NCBI GenBank assembly: GCA_027533185.1
Contig: JAPZTS010000034.1
Span: 1 to 61,749, forward strand
DNA length: 61,749 bases
Direction of reading: 5' to 3'
From: Leptospira sp.
GTDB lineage: Bacteria; Spirochaetota; Leptospiria; Leptospirales; Leptospiraceae
Shown one piece after another: positions 9,753 to 19,215 of the stretch (positions are counted from its first letter, which is position 1; every line of letters starts with the position of its first letter). A model generated the notes under the pieces. It was given only the letters and a program-made list of their open reading frames with translations, did not search any database and was not told the origin of the DNA. A program made the translations under genes and the position numbers.

Positions 9753-10844
9753 ATGAAATGGCGGGGTTTGGCAATTTTTATTGTCATTTTGCCTTTTCTA
9801 CTCAACCAAACTACAATCGTAGACCCACTTTTACAAAAGCCTTGGATTCCCGATTCAGAAGAAGAAGAAAAAACCAGCTTTTATAGATTTCTTTCCTTAT
9901 CCAAGGAAAAGATTGAATCTAGAAAATTAAAAGATGCCTTTGGCCGAAATTATTTATTTTCTCCATCTGGTAGTATTCGTTTTTTGTTAGACGATGAATA
10001 TCGAAAGGAATTTCCTTTACTTTCTCAAGCAGATATCGCGACTAAAGAACTGAAAGCCTTATATGAAAAAAGAAAAGAAAAGGAAGCGATCTTTCTAGGT
10101 AAAGGGATTCAACTATGCCACAGAATCAAGATGGCAAAAGAACCTGGATTCTATCCGAGTTGGTTGATCGAAACGAATCAAATTACAAACAAAGCAACGA
10201 ATGAATGGTCCGACGATATCATTCCGCTAGATTTAGTAAGCGATCCTTATGGATGTTATGTGGGAGATAAAACAAATATAGGTGATTTGGTTTTAGAATC
10301 TGAAAGTTTTCGATACCAGATAACAATTCCAAATGCACTCAGATTTGAAGGGTTGTTTGGAGATAGAATCGGTGTCTATGGCGAAACTACGGATTCCAAT
10401 TATCGAATCGTCCGGTTTGTAGAATTTTTAAAGGACAGCATGCCGGAAGGTATGGACGATTTTTTAGAAGCGTACCTCCTCATGGAGGGTGGAAAAACCA
10501 AACGCCGAAGCCCTAAGATTATTTTATCAATCGGGACAAGTTTCGATCAAAAGGTCCAGCTGAGAACAACCCAAAATTACTTTTATTTTTGGGATGATAT
10601 ACGGGGGATTAACAAGAGTAAAAAAAGAACAGGATATACGAGAAAGGAACTTGGTGATTCGTATCTTTCGGAATGGACGGAAATAGATGAAGTGGGTGTC
10701 AAAAAAAAATTTGAGATGTTAGAGTATTACTTCTATAAAGCACCTAGAGGGTATCTAATTTCTCTCTACTACCCAGAATCGGAAAAGTCTAAAGCCGAAC
10801 AGTATTGGAAAGGGATTCGAAAGAGTATAAAAATTCAGGATTGA
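9753..10844 (+). CDS. hypothetical exported or membrane-anchored protein
   Basis: A 363-residue protein with a hydrophobic N-terminus (GLAIFIVILPFLL) that could be a signal peptide or a single anchor. The rest is polar and has no motif I recognise. Its start lies 2 nt after the previous stop and its stop is 1 nt before the next start, which indicates one operon with 8306-9751 and 10846-11634. Function unknown. Confidence 0.7.
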   Translation: MKWRGLAIFIVILPFLLNQTTIVDPLLQKPWIPDSEEEEKTSFYRFLSLSKEKIESRKLKDAFGRNYLFSPSGSIRFLLDDEYRKEFPLLSQADIATKELKALYEKRKEKEAIFLGKGIQLCHRIKMAKEPGFYPSWLIETNQITNKATNEWSDDIIPLDLVSDPYGCYVGDKTNIGDLVLESESFRYQITIPNALRFEGLFGDRIGVYGETTDSNYRIVRFVEFLKDSMPEGMDDFLEAYLLMEGGKTKRRSPKIILSIGTSFDQKVQLRTTQNYFYFWDDIRGINKSKKRTGYTRKELGDSYLSEWTEIDEVGVKKKFEMLEYYFYKAPRGYLISLYYPESEKSKAEQYWKGIRKSIKIQD

Positions 10845-10845
10845 T

Positions 10846-11634
10846 ATGTTAGGATTTATAGAGTCACCCAAACGAAAGAAACCAGACCGAGAAAATCCGA
10901 AAGGACCAGTCTTTATCATCGGGCTCGTGATGATTTGGGGATTTGCAGTATTGCTCCTTCCTTTTGGAATCTTTTTACCGATTTCTATTTCGGCGCTCGC
11001 CTTGGTTTTGTTATTTCTTCCCTTACTATTTATAGGAATCTATTTTTTAAGGACTACTGGCACTTCGATTCTCTTTGCAGTATTTTTATCTCTCTTAAGT
11101 GGTGGTACTTCGATTTTATTTTTGGGAGATTATATCGGTTTCCTTTTAGGTATTACTGTCCGGTTTGATGTTTCTCCAGAAGAGGTTGGAAATTTCTCTA
11201 AGTCAAAGTACCTCTATCTGAAGGATTATGAATGGGATGAGAGCGGTCGCGGCGAATTTTTGGCTCCTATTCTCATTCGCAATCGATTCGGGAACAAAAT
11301 TTACGGTCCCATGATGAAGTTTCGTTTCCAAAGAATTCAGTCCAAAACAGCGGATGTTCTCCCTCGAAATGTGTATGCTCTCTGTTATTCGACAGAAGAA
11401 TTAGAATGCAGCTTTCCCGCGGAAGCAAAGGGGGGACTTGTGATCTTGGATCCCATTTGGGAATCAGATGTTCTGCAGATACCGAAAGGGAGTGTAGGTC
11501 TACTATGGAAAGAAGGGGGGGAAGCCGAATTCGCGAAAAAAGGTATCTTCGCTATCGCATCGGATATTTCCATCAGTATTCTTTGGATGTTTATCGCTTT
11601 TCTTCCAAAATGGTTTCAAAAACTGAAAAATTGA
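10846..11634 (+). CDS. hypothetical multi-pass membrane protein
   Basis: A 262-residue protein with three hydrophobic segments in the first 110 residues (about 24-45, 46-68 and 73-105), then a soluble domain of about 130 residues (about 110-235), and a final hydrophobic stretch near the C-terminus (ISISILWMFIAFLP). The soluble part has no recognised motif. It is the last gene of the three-gene unknown operon. Function unknown. Confidence 0.7.
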   Translation: MLGFIESPKRKKPDRENPKGPVFIIGLVMIWGFAVLLLPFGIFLPISISALALVLLFLPLLFIGIYFLRTTGTSILFAVFLSLLSGGTSILFLGDYIGFLLGITVRFDVSPEEVGNFSKSKYLYLKDYEWDESGRGEFLAPILIRNRFGNKIYGPMMKFRFQRIQSKTADVLPRNVYALCYSTEELECSFPAEAKGGLVILDPIWESDVLQIPKGSVGLLWKEGGEAEFAKKGIFAIASDISISILWMFIAFLPKWFQKLKN

Positions 11635-11699
11635 GAAACTTCGGGCAAAAACCAGAGGTCTAAAGAACGTTCATAGATGTTTCTCCTTATGATACCCCG

Positions 11700-11725
11700 C
11701 AGGGAGGGGATATATCCCTGGTTTT
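11700..11725 (+). terminator. possible terminator after the unknown three-gene operon
   Basis: CAGGGA and TCCCTG form a 6-bp stem with a 9-nt loop, followed by GGTTTTC. An alternative 12-bp palindrome GGGATATATCCC at 11707-11718 overlaps it, so the element could instead be an operator. The T-run is short, hence low confidence. Confidence 0.3.
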
Positions 11726-11800
11726 CTTACCCTAGCTTTTCAGACTGATTTCCGACCTTCTTTCCTTGGAAAAGTTTACGGATATAGTGGATTTGGAATT

Positions 11801-14089
11801 ATGACTCCAATGGGTAGGAACGAGTCGGCGATCTTTCCAAAATCTCTCTACACCCTTGCGTTGGGGCACTCGGTTTTTTTTTACCTAGCCTTCCTCATTT
11901 TTAATACAAGCTTTACTATTATGGGAGTGGACGTTGGTGACTTCCTAACACAGTATTTGGGAAGCTTTTTTGGGGTCTACTTACATGCAAGTTTTCTTAT
12001 ATTTGCCACTTCGTGTTATATTACATTAAGTTTATATAGTATCTTTTACACCTACCTTCGGATTGGGATTAATAGGGAACCAAAATCTGGTTCCCTATTT
12101 TTTTGTGTATTCGCTTTTCAAGTCCTGCTACTTGCCCAGTCGATGATCGTACACCCTCAGATTTATGGAGAATTCTTTTTCTATAGATATCCTTCAGGAG
12201 CGGGTATTCTGTTTTTTTTGACCGATTTTATACCACCCGAGTTTTTGAGTGTAATCTCACATGGAATTGTTTTAGTAGGATTTTTATATTCAGTCTGGTA
12301 TCTCTATAAAAATAAAACCAAGCAGGCATTTGTCTATCTTTTACATCTATTGATTTTGGGTGTAATACATAAACAAGGTAGTTTGTATTTGGGTCTCGTT
12401 TACTTTGTCTTTCTTTATTGGCAAGGCACTCGTTATGAAAAGGTTCATATCAAAGCTTATGTTAGATTGATTGTATTTTTATTATTTCTTTATAGTTTTC
12501 CTAGTTTGCTAAATTCCTTCTCCGGATTTTTTGCTTCAAAGGATTCAAAAAAACCTCCTATCTATATCATTTCTGCGGATTCTCTTCGTTTTGATCGAAT
12601 TGGAAAAAAATTGAATGGAAAATCAATTACACCTAACATTGATTCTTTCCAAAACGAAAGTTTCACCTTTTTGGACCACCATACTACCATTCCGCGAACC
12701 TTCCCAAGTTGGACTGATTTTCTGACAGGGCAGTATTCCATGTCTCATAAAATTCGGGATATGTTTCCAGCGATAGAAGAGATCCATAGAATTGGATCAG
12801 ATACCTTTCCGACTTTTTTGCAAGCTTTGGGTTCGATTGGATATAAAAATTATGCAGTAAGTAGTTTTGCTGGGGATATCTTTCCACGTGCCAATTTTGG
12901 TTTTGATGAAGTTTTTGCACCAAACTTCAATGCAAAACTAATGACGATCCAGCGAACAGCGGAAACGCAAATACTTATTCTTCCGTTTGTAACAGGTGAA
13001 CTCTTTGGCGCCGGATACTATCTTCCTGAATTGTTTGGACTTTCTACTTGGGGCGACGGGAAACGATTGGTTCAAAAATTCCAAGAGATTATTGATTATT
13101 CAGGAACTTCGGCTCATACGATTACGTATTTTTCAAGCGTAATCCACTTTCCTTATTCGCCACCCTATCCCTATTACAAAGAATATACCGACCCGAATTA
13201 CTATGGAAAATACAAATACCTAAAGTTTGTGGATCCGACAAAATCGGATGTTTTGAACGAACAAGAAATCCAACAAGTTAGAAATCTTTTTGATGGATCT
13301 GTTCGTGCATTTGATGAAGAATTTGGGGAAATTGTATCCTATTTAAAATCCAAGGGGGTATACGATTCCGCCATCATTATCCTCACGGCTGATCATGGTG
13401 AAAGTTTGTATGAAGATATTCATGGTCAAGGACATGGTGAACATTTAAGGGGGGAATCAGTAACAAAAGTTCCCTTTTTGATCAAGTTTCCAAAAGAAAA
13501 AATGTCCGAATACCAAACAAAAAATCTAAAATTTTTTGGAATAACCTCTTCGGTTGATGTATATCCAACATTATTAGAATATTTAAATATACAAAATCAA
13601 AAGGATATGCCAGGTACATCTCTGATATCGGTTCTTGGGAAATCGGATTGGGATGAAGAACGTTTTGTATATTCGGAAACTGGGATTTGGTTCTCTGACA
13701 TGGGTGGTCACTTTTTTCAATCCCAAAGAATACCCTATCCAAATATCCTTTCGCTCCATCAAGTTGTTCCTGAAGAAGGCTACCAGATAATGATCACAGA
13801 TGTAATGTACCGAGATACAATTGCGTTCTCAAAACATCGATCCATCCAAACATCCGAGTACAAATTGATTTATATACCAACGAGGAGTGGAGTAATCTTT
13901 GAATTGTACAATCGAAAACTGGACCCGAACAATACTAAGAACTTATTTCCGTCCGGGCAAGTAGGGCAAAAATTGAAAGACAAACTCTATGAGCTTGTGA
14001 CCAAATGGGAAAGCGCCAACAGAGTGGGTGAGTTTCTTGTACCGGAATCTATCTATAATTTATCCAATCAAAATGAAACAAAAAAATAA
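11801..14089 (+). CDS. membrane-anchored sulfatase/alkaline-phosphatase superfamily enzyme
   Basis: A 762-residue protein. The first about 245 residues hold about six transmembrane segments; the rest is an AP-superfamily catalytic domain facing the periplasm. Metal-site motifs are present: SAD260SLRFD at the start, and ILTADHGESL with HGQGHGEH near residue 530. The nucleophile position of sulfatases (C-x-P-S-R) reads T300-F-P-S-W, so it is not a formylglycine sulfatase; a Thr nucleophile is typical of phosphoethanolamine/phosphoglycerol transferases and phosphodiesterases. It may modify lipid A or another envelope glycan (inference). Start: ATG 11801, with an alternative ATG at 11810. carB follows after 12 nt. 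Confidence 0.78.
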   Translation: MTPMGRNESAIFPKSLYTLALGHSVFFYLAFLIFNTSFTIMGVDVGDFLTQYLGSFFGVYLHASFLIFATSCYITLSLYSIFYTYLRIGINREPKSGSLFFCVFAFQVLLLAQSMIVHPQIYGEFFFYRYPSGAGILFFLTDFIPPEFLSVISHGIVLVGFLYSVWYLYKNKTKQAFVYLLHLLILGVIHKQGSLYLGLVYFVFLYWQGTRYEKVHIKAYVRLIVFLLFLYSFPSLLNSFSGFFASKDSKKPPIYIISADSLRFDRIGKKLNGKSITPNIDSFQNESFTFLDHHTTIPRTFPSWTDFLTGQYSMSHKIRDMFPAIEEIHRIGSDTFPTFLQALGSIGYKNYAVSSFAGDIFPRANFGFDEVFAPNFNAKLMTIQRTAETQILILPFVTGELFGAGYYLPELFGLSTWGDGKRLVQKFQEIIDYSGTSAHTITYFSSVIHFPYSPPYPYYKEYTDPNYYGKYKYLKFVDPTKSDVLNEQEIQQVRNLFDGSVRAFDEEFGEIVSYLKSKGVYDSAIIILTADHGESLYEDIHGQGHGEHLRGESVTKVPFLIKFPKEKMSEYQTKNLKFFGITSSVDVYPTLLEYLNIQNQKDMPGTSLISVLGKSDWDEERFVYSETGIWFSDMGGHFFQSQRIPYPNILSLHQVVPEEGYQIMITDVMYRDTIAFSKHRSIQTSEYKLIYIPTRSGVIFELYNRKLDPNNTKNLFPSGQVGQKLKDKLYELVTKWESANRVGEFLVPESIYNLSNQNETKK

Positions 14090-14101
14090 ACTGGGGACAA
14101 C

Positions 14102-17100
14102 ATGCCAAAACGTAACGACCTAAAATCAATTCTTATTATCGGATCAGGCCCAATTGTAATAGGGCAAGCTTGTGAATTCGATTATTCGGGAACCCAGGCA
14201 ACCAAGGCTCTTCGAGAAAAGGGAGTTCGAGTTATCTTAGTTAATTCTAATCCCGCCACGATAATGACAGATCCTGATCTTGCGGATGCAACTTATATTG
14301 AACCTCTAACGGTTCCCGTTTTAGAAAAAATAATTAAAAAGGAAAAACCTGATGCCATCTTACCGACAGTTGGTGGTCAGACTGCACTCAATTTAGCTTT
14401 AGCTCTCCACCGTGAAGGAATTCTAGAGAAGTATGGTGTTGAACTTATTGGAGCCAAAGTAGAGGCGATTCGAAAGGCAGAAGATCGCGAACTCTTCAAA
14501 CAAGCGATGGAAAAACTGGGGATTCGAGTAGCAAAGTCCTTTATGGTTTCTGATATGGAAGCAGCAAGAAAAGCGAAAGATGAAATCGGTTTTCCAATTA
14601 TAATTCGTCCAGCTTTCACCTTAGGTGGTACAGGCGGTGGAACTTGCTATGATGAATCAGAGTTTGAAGAGATAGCTCAGAAAGGGCTCTCGGCTTCACC
14701 AATTTCTCAAATTCTAGTGGAAGAATCTGTGATGGGTTGGAAGGAATTCGAATTGGAAGTTATGCGCGACTTAGCGGATAATGTTGTAATCATCTGTTCT
14801 ATTGAAAACTTAGATCCTATGGGTGTACATACAGGAGATTCGATCACTGTCGCCCCCCAACAAACATTAAGCGATAAAGAATACCAAAGACTTCGAGATA
14901 TGTCCATTGCGATCATTCGCGAAATAGGTGTTGAAACTGGTGGCTCCAATATTCAGTTTGCAGTAAATCCGGAGAATGGGGATGTAATTGTAATCGAAAT
15001 GAATCCAAGGGTATCCAGATCTTCGGCACTGGCATCCAAAGCAACGGGATTTCCTATCGCAAAAATTGCAGCTTTGTTATCCATTGGATTTACCTTAGAT
15101 GAGATTAAAAATGATATCACTCGTGTAACGCCTGCAAGTTTTGAGCCTTCCATTGACTATGTTGTCACAAAAATTCCTCGATTTGCTTTTGAAAAATTTC
15201 CTGGTTCAGATCCAACTTTGGGAGTTCAAATGAAAGCCGTTGGAGAAGCCATGGCTATCGGCAGGAATTTCAAAGAGAGCTTCCAGAAAGCCTTGCGATC
15301 CCTTGAAACGGATCGATTTGGTTTTGGCAGTGATGGCAACTTAAAGGAACTTTTAGAATGGGAATCTATACCAGAGGATCAAAAGAAAAAATGGCTTTCA
15401 GAAAAAATCAAAAGACCAACCGACAAACGGATCTTCTATGTGAAATTAGGATATAACTTTGGTTTTACGAATGAGGAAATCTTCGAGCTCTCAAAAATTG
15501 ATCCTTGGTTTTTATATCAATTCGAAGAATTATTCCTCTTAGAAAAACGATTCAAATCCGAAGGACGAAAGATTATCTTAGAAATGAAAAAAGCAGGATT
15601 TTCAAATAGACAACTTGCGTTTTTAACAAAAGAAGCAGAGATTCTTTCACATATTAGAAGTGGTGCGGCTATCGATATTACCAAAGCAAAGGTTGAAAAT
15701 ATACTTAAAGCCGAAGAAGAAAGTATTGAAGCTTACTTGAACGAAAAATCCATTCAGCCTGTTTATAAAAGAATCGATACTTGCGCGGGAGAATTCGAGG
15801 CATTCACACCTTACATGTACTCTTCTTATGATGAAGAGGACGAGGCAGATGTTACATCCAAAAAGAAGGTGATGATTCTCGGTTCAGGACCAAACAGAAT
15901 TGGACAAGGGATTGAATTTGATTATTGCTGTTGTCACGCTTCTTTCGCATTGCAAGACTCAGGTGTTGAATCTATTATGGTCAACTCAAATCCTGAGACA
16001 GTATCCACGGACTACGATACATCAGACCGTCTCTACTTTGAACCACTCAGTTTAGAAGATGTAATGGCAATTTATAGGAAAGAAAAACCAGATGGGGTAA
16101 TCGTTCAATTAGGTGGCCAAACTCCGCTGAAATTAGCTAGGGCTTTAGAAAAACGAGGAGTGCCCATACTTGGCACTAGCCCTGATTCAATCGATCGCGC
16201 GGAAGATAGAAAGAGATTCGCGGAAGTATTGGAAAAATTAGAACTCAAAAGCCCCGCGAATGGAATGGCAAGTAGCAAACATAAGGCGAGAGAAATTGCC
16301 GAACGCATTGGATACCCAGTTTTAGTTCGCCCTTCTTATGTTCTTGGTGGTCGAGCAATGCTCATAGTGAATGAGGAAACAGAACTTGATAGATATATGG
16401 AGGAAGCAGAAGAAGTTTCAGAAGATCGCCCACTTCTTATTGATTCCTTTTTGCAAGATGCGACTGAAGTTGATGTTGATGCTCTTTGTGACGGTAAAGA
16501 TGTTTTTATCGCAGGAATTATGGAGCATATTGAAGAGGCCGGAGTTCATTCTGGCGATTCAGCTTGTGTGCTTCCTCCTCAGTCCATATCTCAGAGAATG
16601 CTCCAAGAAATTGAAGATGCAACCTACAAGATGGCTTTGGAATTGGATGTAAAAGGTCTTATCAATATCCAATTTGCGATCAAAGACGAAACTCTCTACG
16701 TTCTAGAAGTAAATCCAAGAGCATCTAGAACCGTTCCATTTGTGGCAAAATCCATCGGACTCCCAATTGTAAAAATTGCAGTAAGAATCATGTTAGGTGA
16801 AAGTTTGGCTTCTTTTAAATTAGGGAAACGGTTTAGCTGTCCGATGATAACTGTCAAAGAGGCTGTGTTACCATTTAGTAAGTTTCCTGGTGTAGATACT
16901 ATCCTTGGTCCAGAGATGAGATCCACAGGGGAAGTGATGGGCATAGCCCATACAAAGGGAGAAGCCTTTGTGAAAGCACAAATAATGGCAGGTGAAGAGC
17001 CACCTAAACATGGAACCGTTTTTGTCACAATCAATGACAAAACAAAAAAAGATCTATTGGAATCCGTTCGATCTCTTTCCAGTTTGGGATACAACATCAT

Positions 17101-17422
17101 TGCGACCGAAGGGACACATAAATTTTTATCCGACAATGGTATCTTGAGTAGTAAGATAAATAAGATTTATGATGGCTATTTCCCTAATGTAATCGATTAC
17201 ATAAAGGAAAAAAAGATTCATTTGATCATCAATACACCACTTTCCCGAGTCACTAGAGAAAACGCATTTACGATCCGACAGGCAGCCATTAAATACAAAG
17301 TGCCGTGTCTAACAACGGCACAAGCAGCAAAAGCTCTAATACATGGTCTTGTTGAAATGAAAGATAAAGGTTATTCTGTGAATTCCCTGCAGGAAATTCA
17401 CGGAAAAAAAACAAGTTATTAG
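14102..17422 (+). CDS. carB: carbamoyl-phosphate synthase large subunit
   Basis: A 1106-residue protein, slightly longer than E. coli CarB (1073). It makes carbamoyl phosphate from bicarbonate, ammonia from the small subunit, and two ATP, for pyrimidine and arginine synthesis. The two homologous halves each start with a nucleotide-binding signature ([17 protein letters not shown] and [17 protein letters not shown]) and carry ATP-grasp motifs ([16 protein letters not shown]). The last about 140 residues are the MGS-like regulatory domain. The small subunit gene carA is not next to it. Its stop overlaps the convergent DUF1499 gene by 4 nt. Confidence 0.97.
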   Translation: MPKRNDLKSILIIGSGPIVIGQACEFDYSGTQATKALREKGVRVILVNSNPATIMTDPDLADATYIEPLTVPVLEKIIKKEKPDAILPTVGGQTALNLALALHREGILEKYGVELIGAKVEAIRKAEDRELFKQAMEKLGIRVAKSFMVSDMEAARKAKDEIGFPIIIRPAFTLGGTGGGTCYDESEFEEIAQKGLSASPISQILVEESVMGWKEFELEVMRDLADNVVIICSIENLDPMGVHTGDSITVAPQQTLSDKEYQRLRDMSIAIIREIGVETGGSNIQFAVNPENGDVIVIEMNPRVSRSSALASKATGFPIAKIAALLSIGFTLDEIKNDITRVTPASFEPSIDYVVTKIPRFAFEKFPGSDPTLGVQMKAVGEAMAIGRNFKESFQKALRSLETDRFGFGSDGNLKELLEWESIPEDQKKKWLSEKIKRPTDKRIFYVKLGYNFGFTNEEIFELSKIDPWFLYQFEELFLLEKRFKSEGRKIILEMKKAGFSNRQLAFLTKEAEILSHIRSGAAIDITKAKVENILKAEEESIEAYLNEKSIQPVYKRIDTCAGEFEAFTPYMYSSYDEEDEADVTSKKKVMILGSGPNRIGQGIEFDYCCCHASFALQDSGVESIMVNSNPETVSTDYDTSDRLYFEPLSLEDVMAIYRKEKPDGVIVQLGGQTPLKLARALEKRGVPILGTSPDSIDRAEDRKRFAEVLEKLELKSPANGMASSKHKAREIAERIGYPVLVRPSYVLGGRAMLIVNEETELDRYMEEAEEVSEDRPLLIDSFLQDATEVDVDALCDGKDVFIAGIMEHIEEAGVHSGDSACVLPPQSISQRMLQEIEDATYKMALELDVKGLINIQFAIKDETLYVLEVNPRASRTVPFVAKSIGLPIVKIAVRIMLGESLASFKLGKRFSCPMITVKEAVLPFSKFPGVDTILGPEMRSTGEVMGIAHTKGEAFVKAQIMAGEEPPKHGTVFVTINDKTKKDLLESVRSLSSLGYNIIATEGTHKFLSDNGILSSKINKIYDGYFPNVIDYIKEKKIHLIINTPLSRVTRENAFTIRQAAIKYKVPCLTTAQAAKALIHGLVEMKDKGYSVNSLQEIHGKKTSY

Positions 17423-17871
17423 ATATCGATATCTTTCAGTAGAGTATTGATTCTTTTTCTGTTGAGACCTAGATCAGATTTTCCAAGTCTGGAAGCTGAC
17501 CTAAAATGTAATATTTTAGAATTTTCGTCGAAGTAAAATTCTACATCATCTACATAACGCATGATAAGCGTTGTGAATTCGGTATAGATATAGTTTTTTT
17601 CTTCAATGATAATGGACGTTCGGGGATGGTTTAAGATCCTCTCTTTTAGAATTGCCATTGCTTCAGGGGTTGTTTTTTTGTAAGGAACACCTGCTAGATA
17701 ATGCTCCTCATCTTTTGAATCCGTTTGGCTTGAAACACAGTTAGGTGTGCTAGGACAGGCTTTTAGCTTCCCTTGTTTTATACCCAGGTCATTCGGACGA
17801 GTTCCCGTACAATTGGAAACCAGAAAGAAGAAAGTAAGGGAACTGGAGATTGCTATCAATTTTAATTTCAT
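17419..17871 (-). CDS. DUF1499 family lipoprotein
   Basis: A 150-residue protein with a signal peptide and lipobox (LVSNC), followed by the DUF1499 signature [11 protein letters not shown] and the family's ending with [21 protein letters not shown]1499 proteins are of unknown function and often envelope-associated. I place the start at the ATG ending at 17871, because the hydrophobic signal follows at once and AAAGG lies about 12 nt upstream; the longer frame to 17949 would put 26 charged residues ahead of the signal peptide. Confidence 0.82.
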   Translation of the reverse strand: MKLKLIAISSSLTFFFLVSNCTGTRPNDLGIKQGKLKACPSTPNCVSSQTDSKDEEHYLAGVPYKKTTPEAMAILKERILNHPRTSIIIEEKNYIYTEFTTLIMRYVDDVEFYFDENSKILHFRSASRLGKSDLGLNRKRINTLLKDIDI

Positions 17872-17976
17872 GGATTTTAGACCTTTAGCTTGTGGATAGA
17901 GAACCTTTTTTATTTTACCAAAATAGGCTTTTGGACCTTTTTTACTCAAAGATTAAGTAAACGAATGGGCATATGT

Positions 17977-19215
17977 TTACGACCTCTGAATCAGAATTGA
18001 TTTCTTCTTTTGAATTCTCCAAACAAGTCCCAAAAGGGAAAAAATCCCAATATAGAAAAGAACATTTGCAACGATTCCCGAAAACGGAGGCTGGACAAAA
18101 GAGAAAGCATACTCTGAATTATCTATTTGCTCACTTAGCGTTGCCGAAGCAACATTTTGACTCGCATCCGATGGTGAACTGTCAGGGATCGACAAAGGAT
18201 CAAATTGTGGCGGCCACTGGTAAGGATTTCCATAGTAAAGATAAAACTCTTTCGGATCCAAATTGGGAGGGGCAAAGAACAAAAGTTCCTCCTTTGGTTG
18301 CATTAAGGTAACCGTTTTTAATCGAATGGGATCATTCTCATAATCAAAAAATTGGATTTTAAATTCGCCAACTGCCGTAAAATTGAGAGGAAGATAGACA
18401 GGTTTTGAATCTAATTTTCGAACAGTCTGTTCGAAGGCAGTCTCCCAATTCTTTTTGTCTTTTTTGGCGAGGACAAGGATCCTCCTTTCCCAAGTTGATT
18501 CGGCAGTATCCAATTTAATTTTCTGAAAGTAGGTTCGTTTCTCATTCGAAAAATTGTATTCCGTTTTACCTTCATTTAACGAAGGTTCTTTCCACTCAAC
18601 ATCGGTAGAAAAATATAGATTTAATGCTTCTTTAGATTTAGAAACCTTTAAAAATTCTAAATTGCTTCCTATGTTTGATTCGATTCGAATGTATCGAAAC
18701 TTAGTTCCATTTAGGTCAATTTGGTTGGAACTCCGATCGCCATATGAATAAACAAAACTAGAAAATCGTTCAGGGAAGTCACTCGGGCTGTCTCCTAAAT
18801 AGATCGATATATTCGATTCATAATTAGTGCTTCGGTTGATTGTAAGTTCGTTGTAAACGAATCCTTCACTTAACTTCGGAAGTTCAAGAACTGTGATGTC
18901 TAATTCCTCCTCATTGGATTGTTTTTGAAATATGACTTTTGGTGTGATGGATTCATGTGAGAGGAGTAATTCTTTACTCTGCCTACGGAGATAAGGTAAA
19001 ATTTCTCCTTTATGTGCAACACGAATATCTGTCGAGAATGAATTTTTAAAAACATCCTCATCCAATTCAAGACGAACAATCTTTCCGTCTTTCGGTTCTT
19101 TGGTGAGACGGATCTCTTTTTTAAATTTAAAATTCTCTTTAGATAAGGGTCTTGCTCCAGCCTCGGCAATAAACAATAGATTTAGAATATAAAAAATAAT
19201 TCCCAATTGTTTCAT
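17977..19215 (-). CDS. DUF3999 family protein
   Basis: A 412-residue protein with a signal peptide (IIFYILNLLFIAEAGA), a large beta-rich extracytoplasmic region, and one C-terminal transmembrane segment (NVLFYIGIFSLLGLVW) followed by a basic tail. It resembles DUF3999, which in many bacteria lies beside a DUF2339 membrane protein, as it does here. The ATG overlaps the upstream gene's stop by 4 nt, so the two are translationally coupled. The biochemical role of the pair is not known to me. Confidence 0.72.
   Translation of the reverse strand: MKQLGIIFYILNLLFIAEAGARPLSKENFKFKKEIRLTKEPKDGKIVRLELDEDVFKNSFSTDIRVAHKGEILPYLRRQSKELLLSHESITPKVIFQKQSNEEELDITVLELPKLSEGFVYNELTINRSTNYESNISIYLGDSPSDFPERFSSFVYSYGDRSSNQIDLNGTKFRYIRIESNIGSNLEFLKVSKSKEALNLYFSTDVEWKEPSLNEGKTEYNFSNEKRTYFQKIKLDTAESTWERRILVLAKKDKKNWETAFEQTVRKLDSKPVYLPLNFTAVGEFKIQFFDYENDPIRLKTVTLMQPKEELLFFAPPNLDPKEFYLYYGNPYQWPPQFDPLSIPDSSPSDASQNVASATLSEQIDNSEYAFSFVQPPFSGIVANVLFYIGIFSLLGLVWRIQKKKSILIQRS

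Noticed and set aside
11801..14089. Call as a true arylsulfatase
   Set aside because: The formylglycine Cys/Ser is replaced by Thr and the following Arg by Trp.
16696..17136. 146-aa minus-strand open frame inside carB
   Set aside because: Shadow of a conserved carB region with no motif of its own.
17954..17980. GTAAAC/GTTTAC inverted repeat near the end of the DUF3999 gene
   Set aside because: Overlaps the stop codon, has a 12-nt loop and no T-run on the minus strand; not convincing as a terminator.
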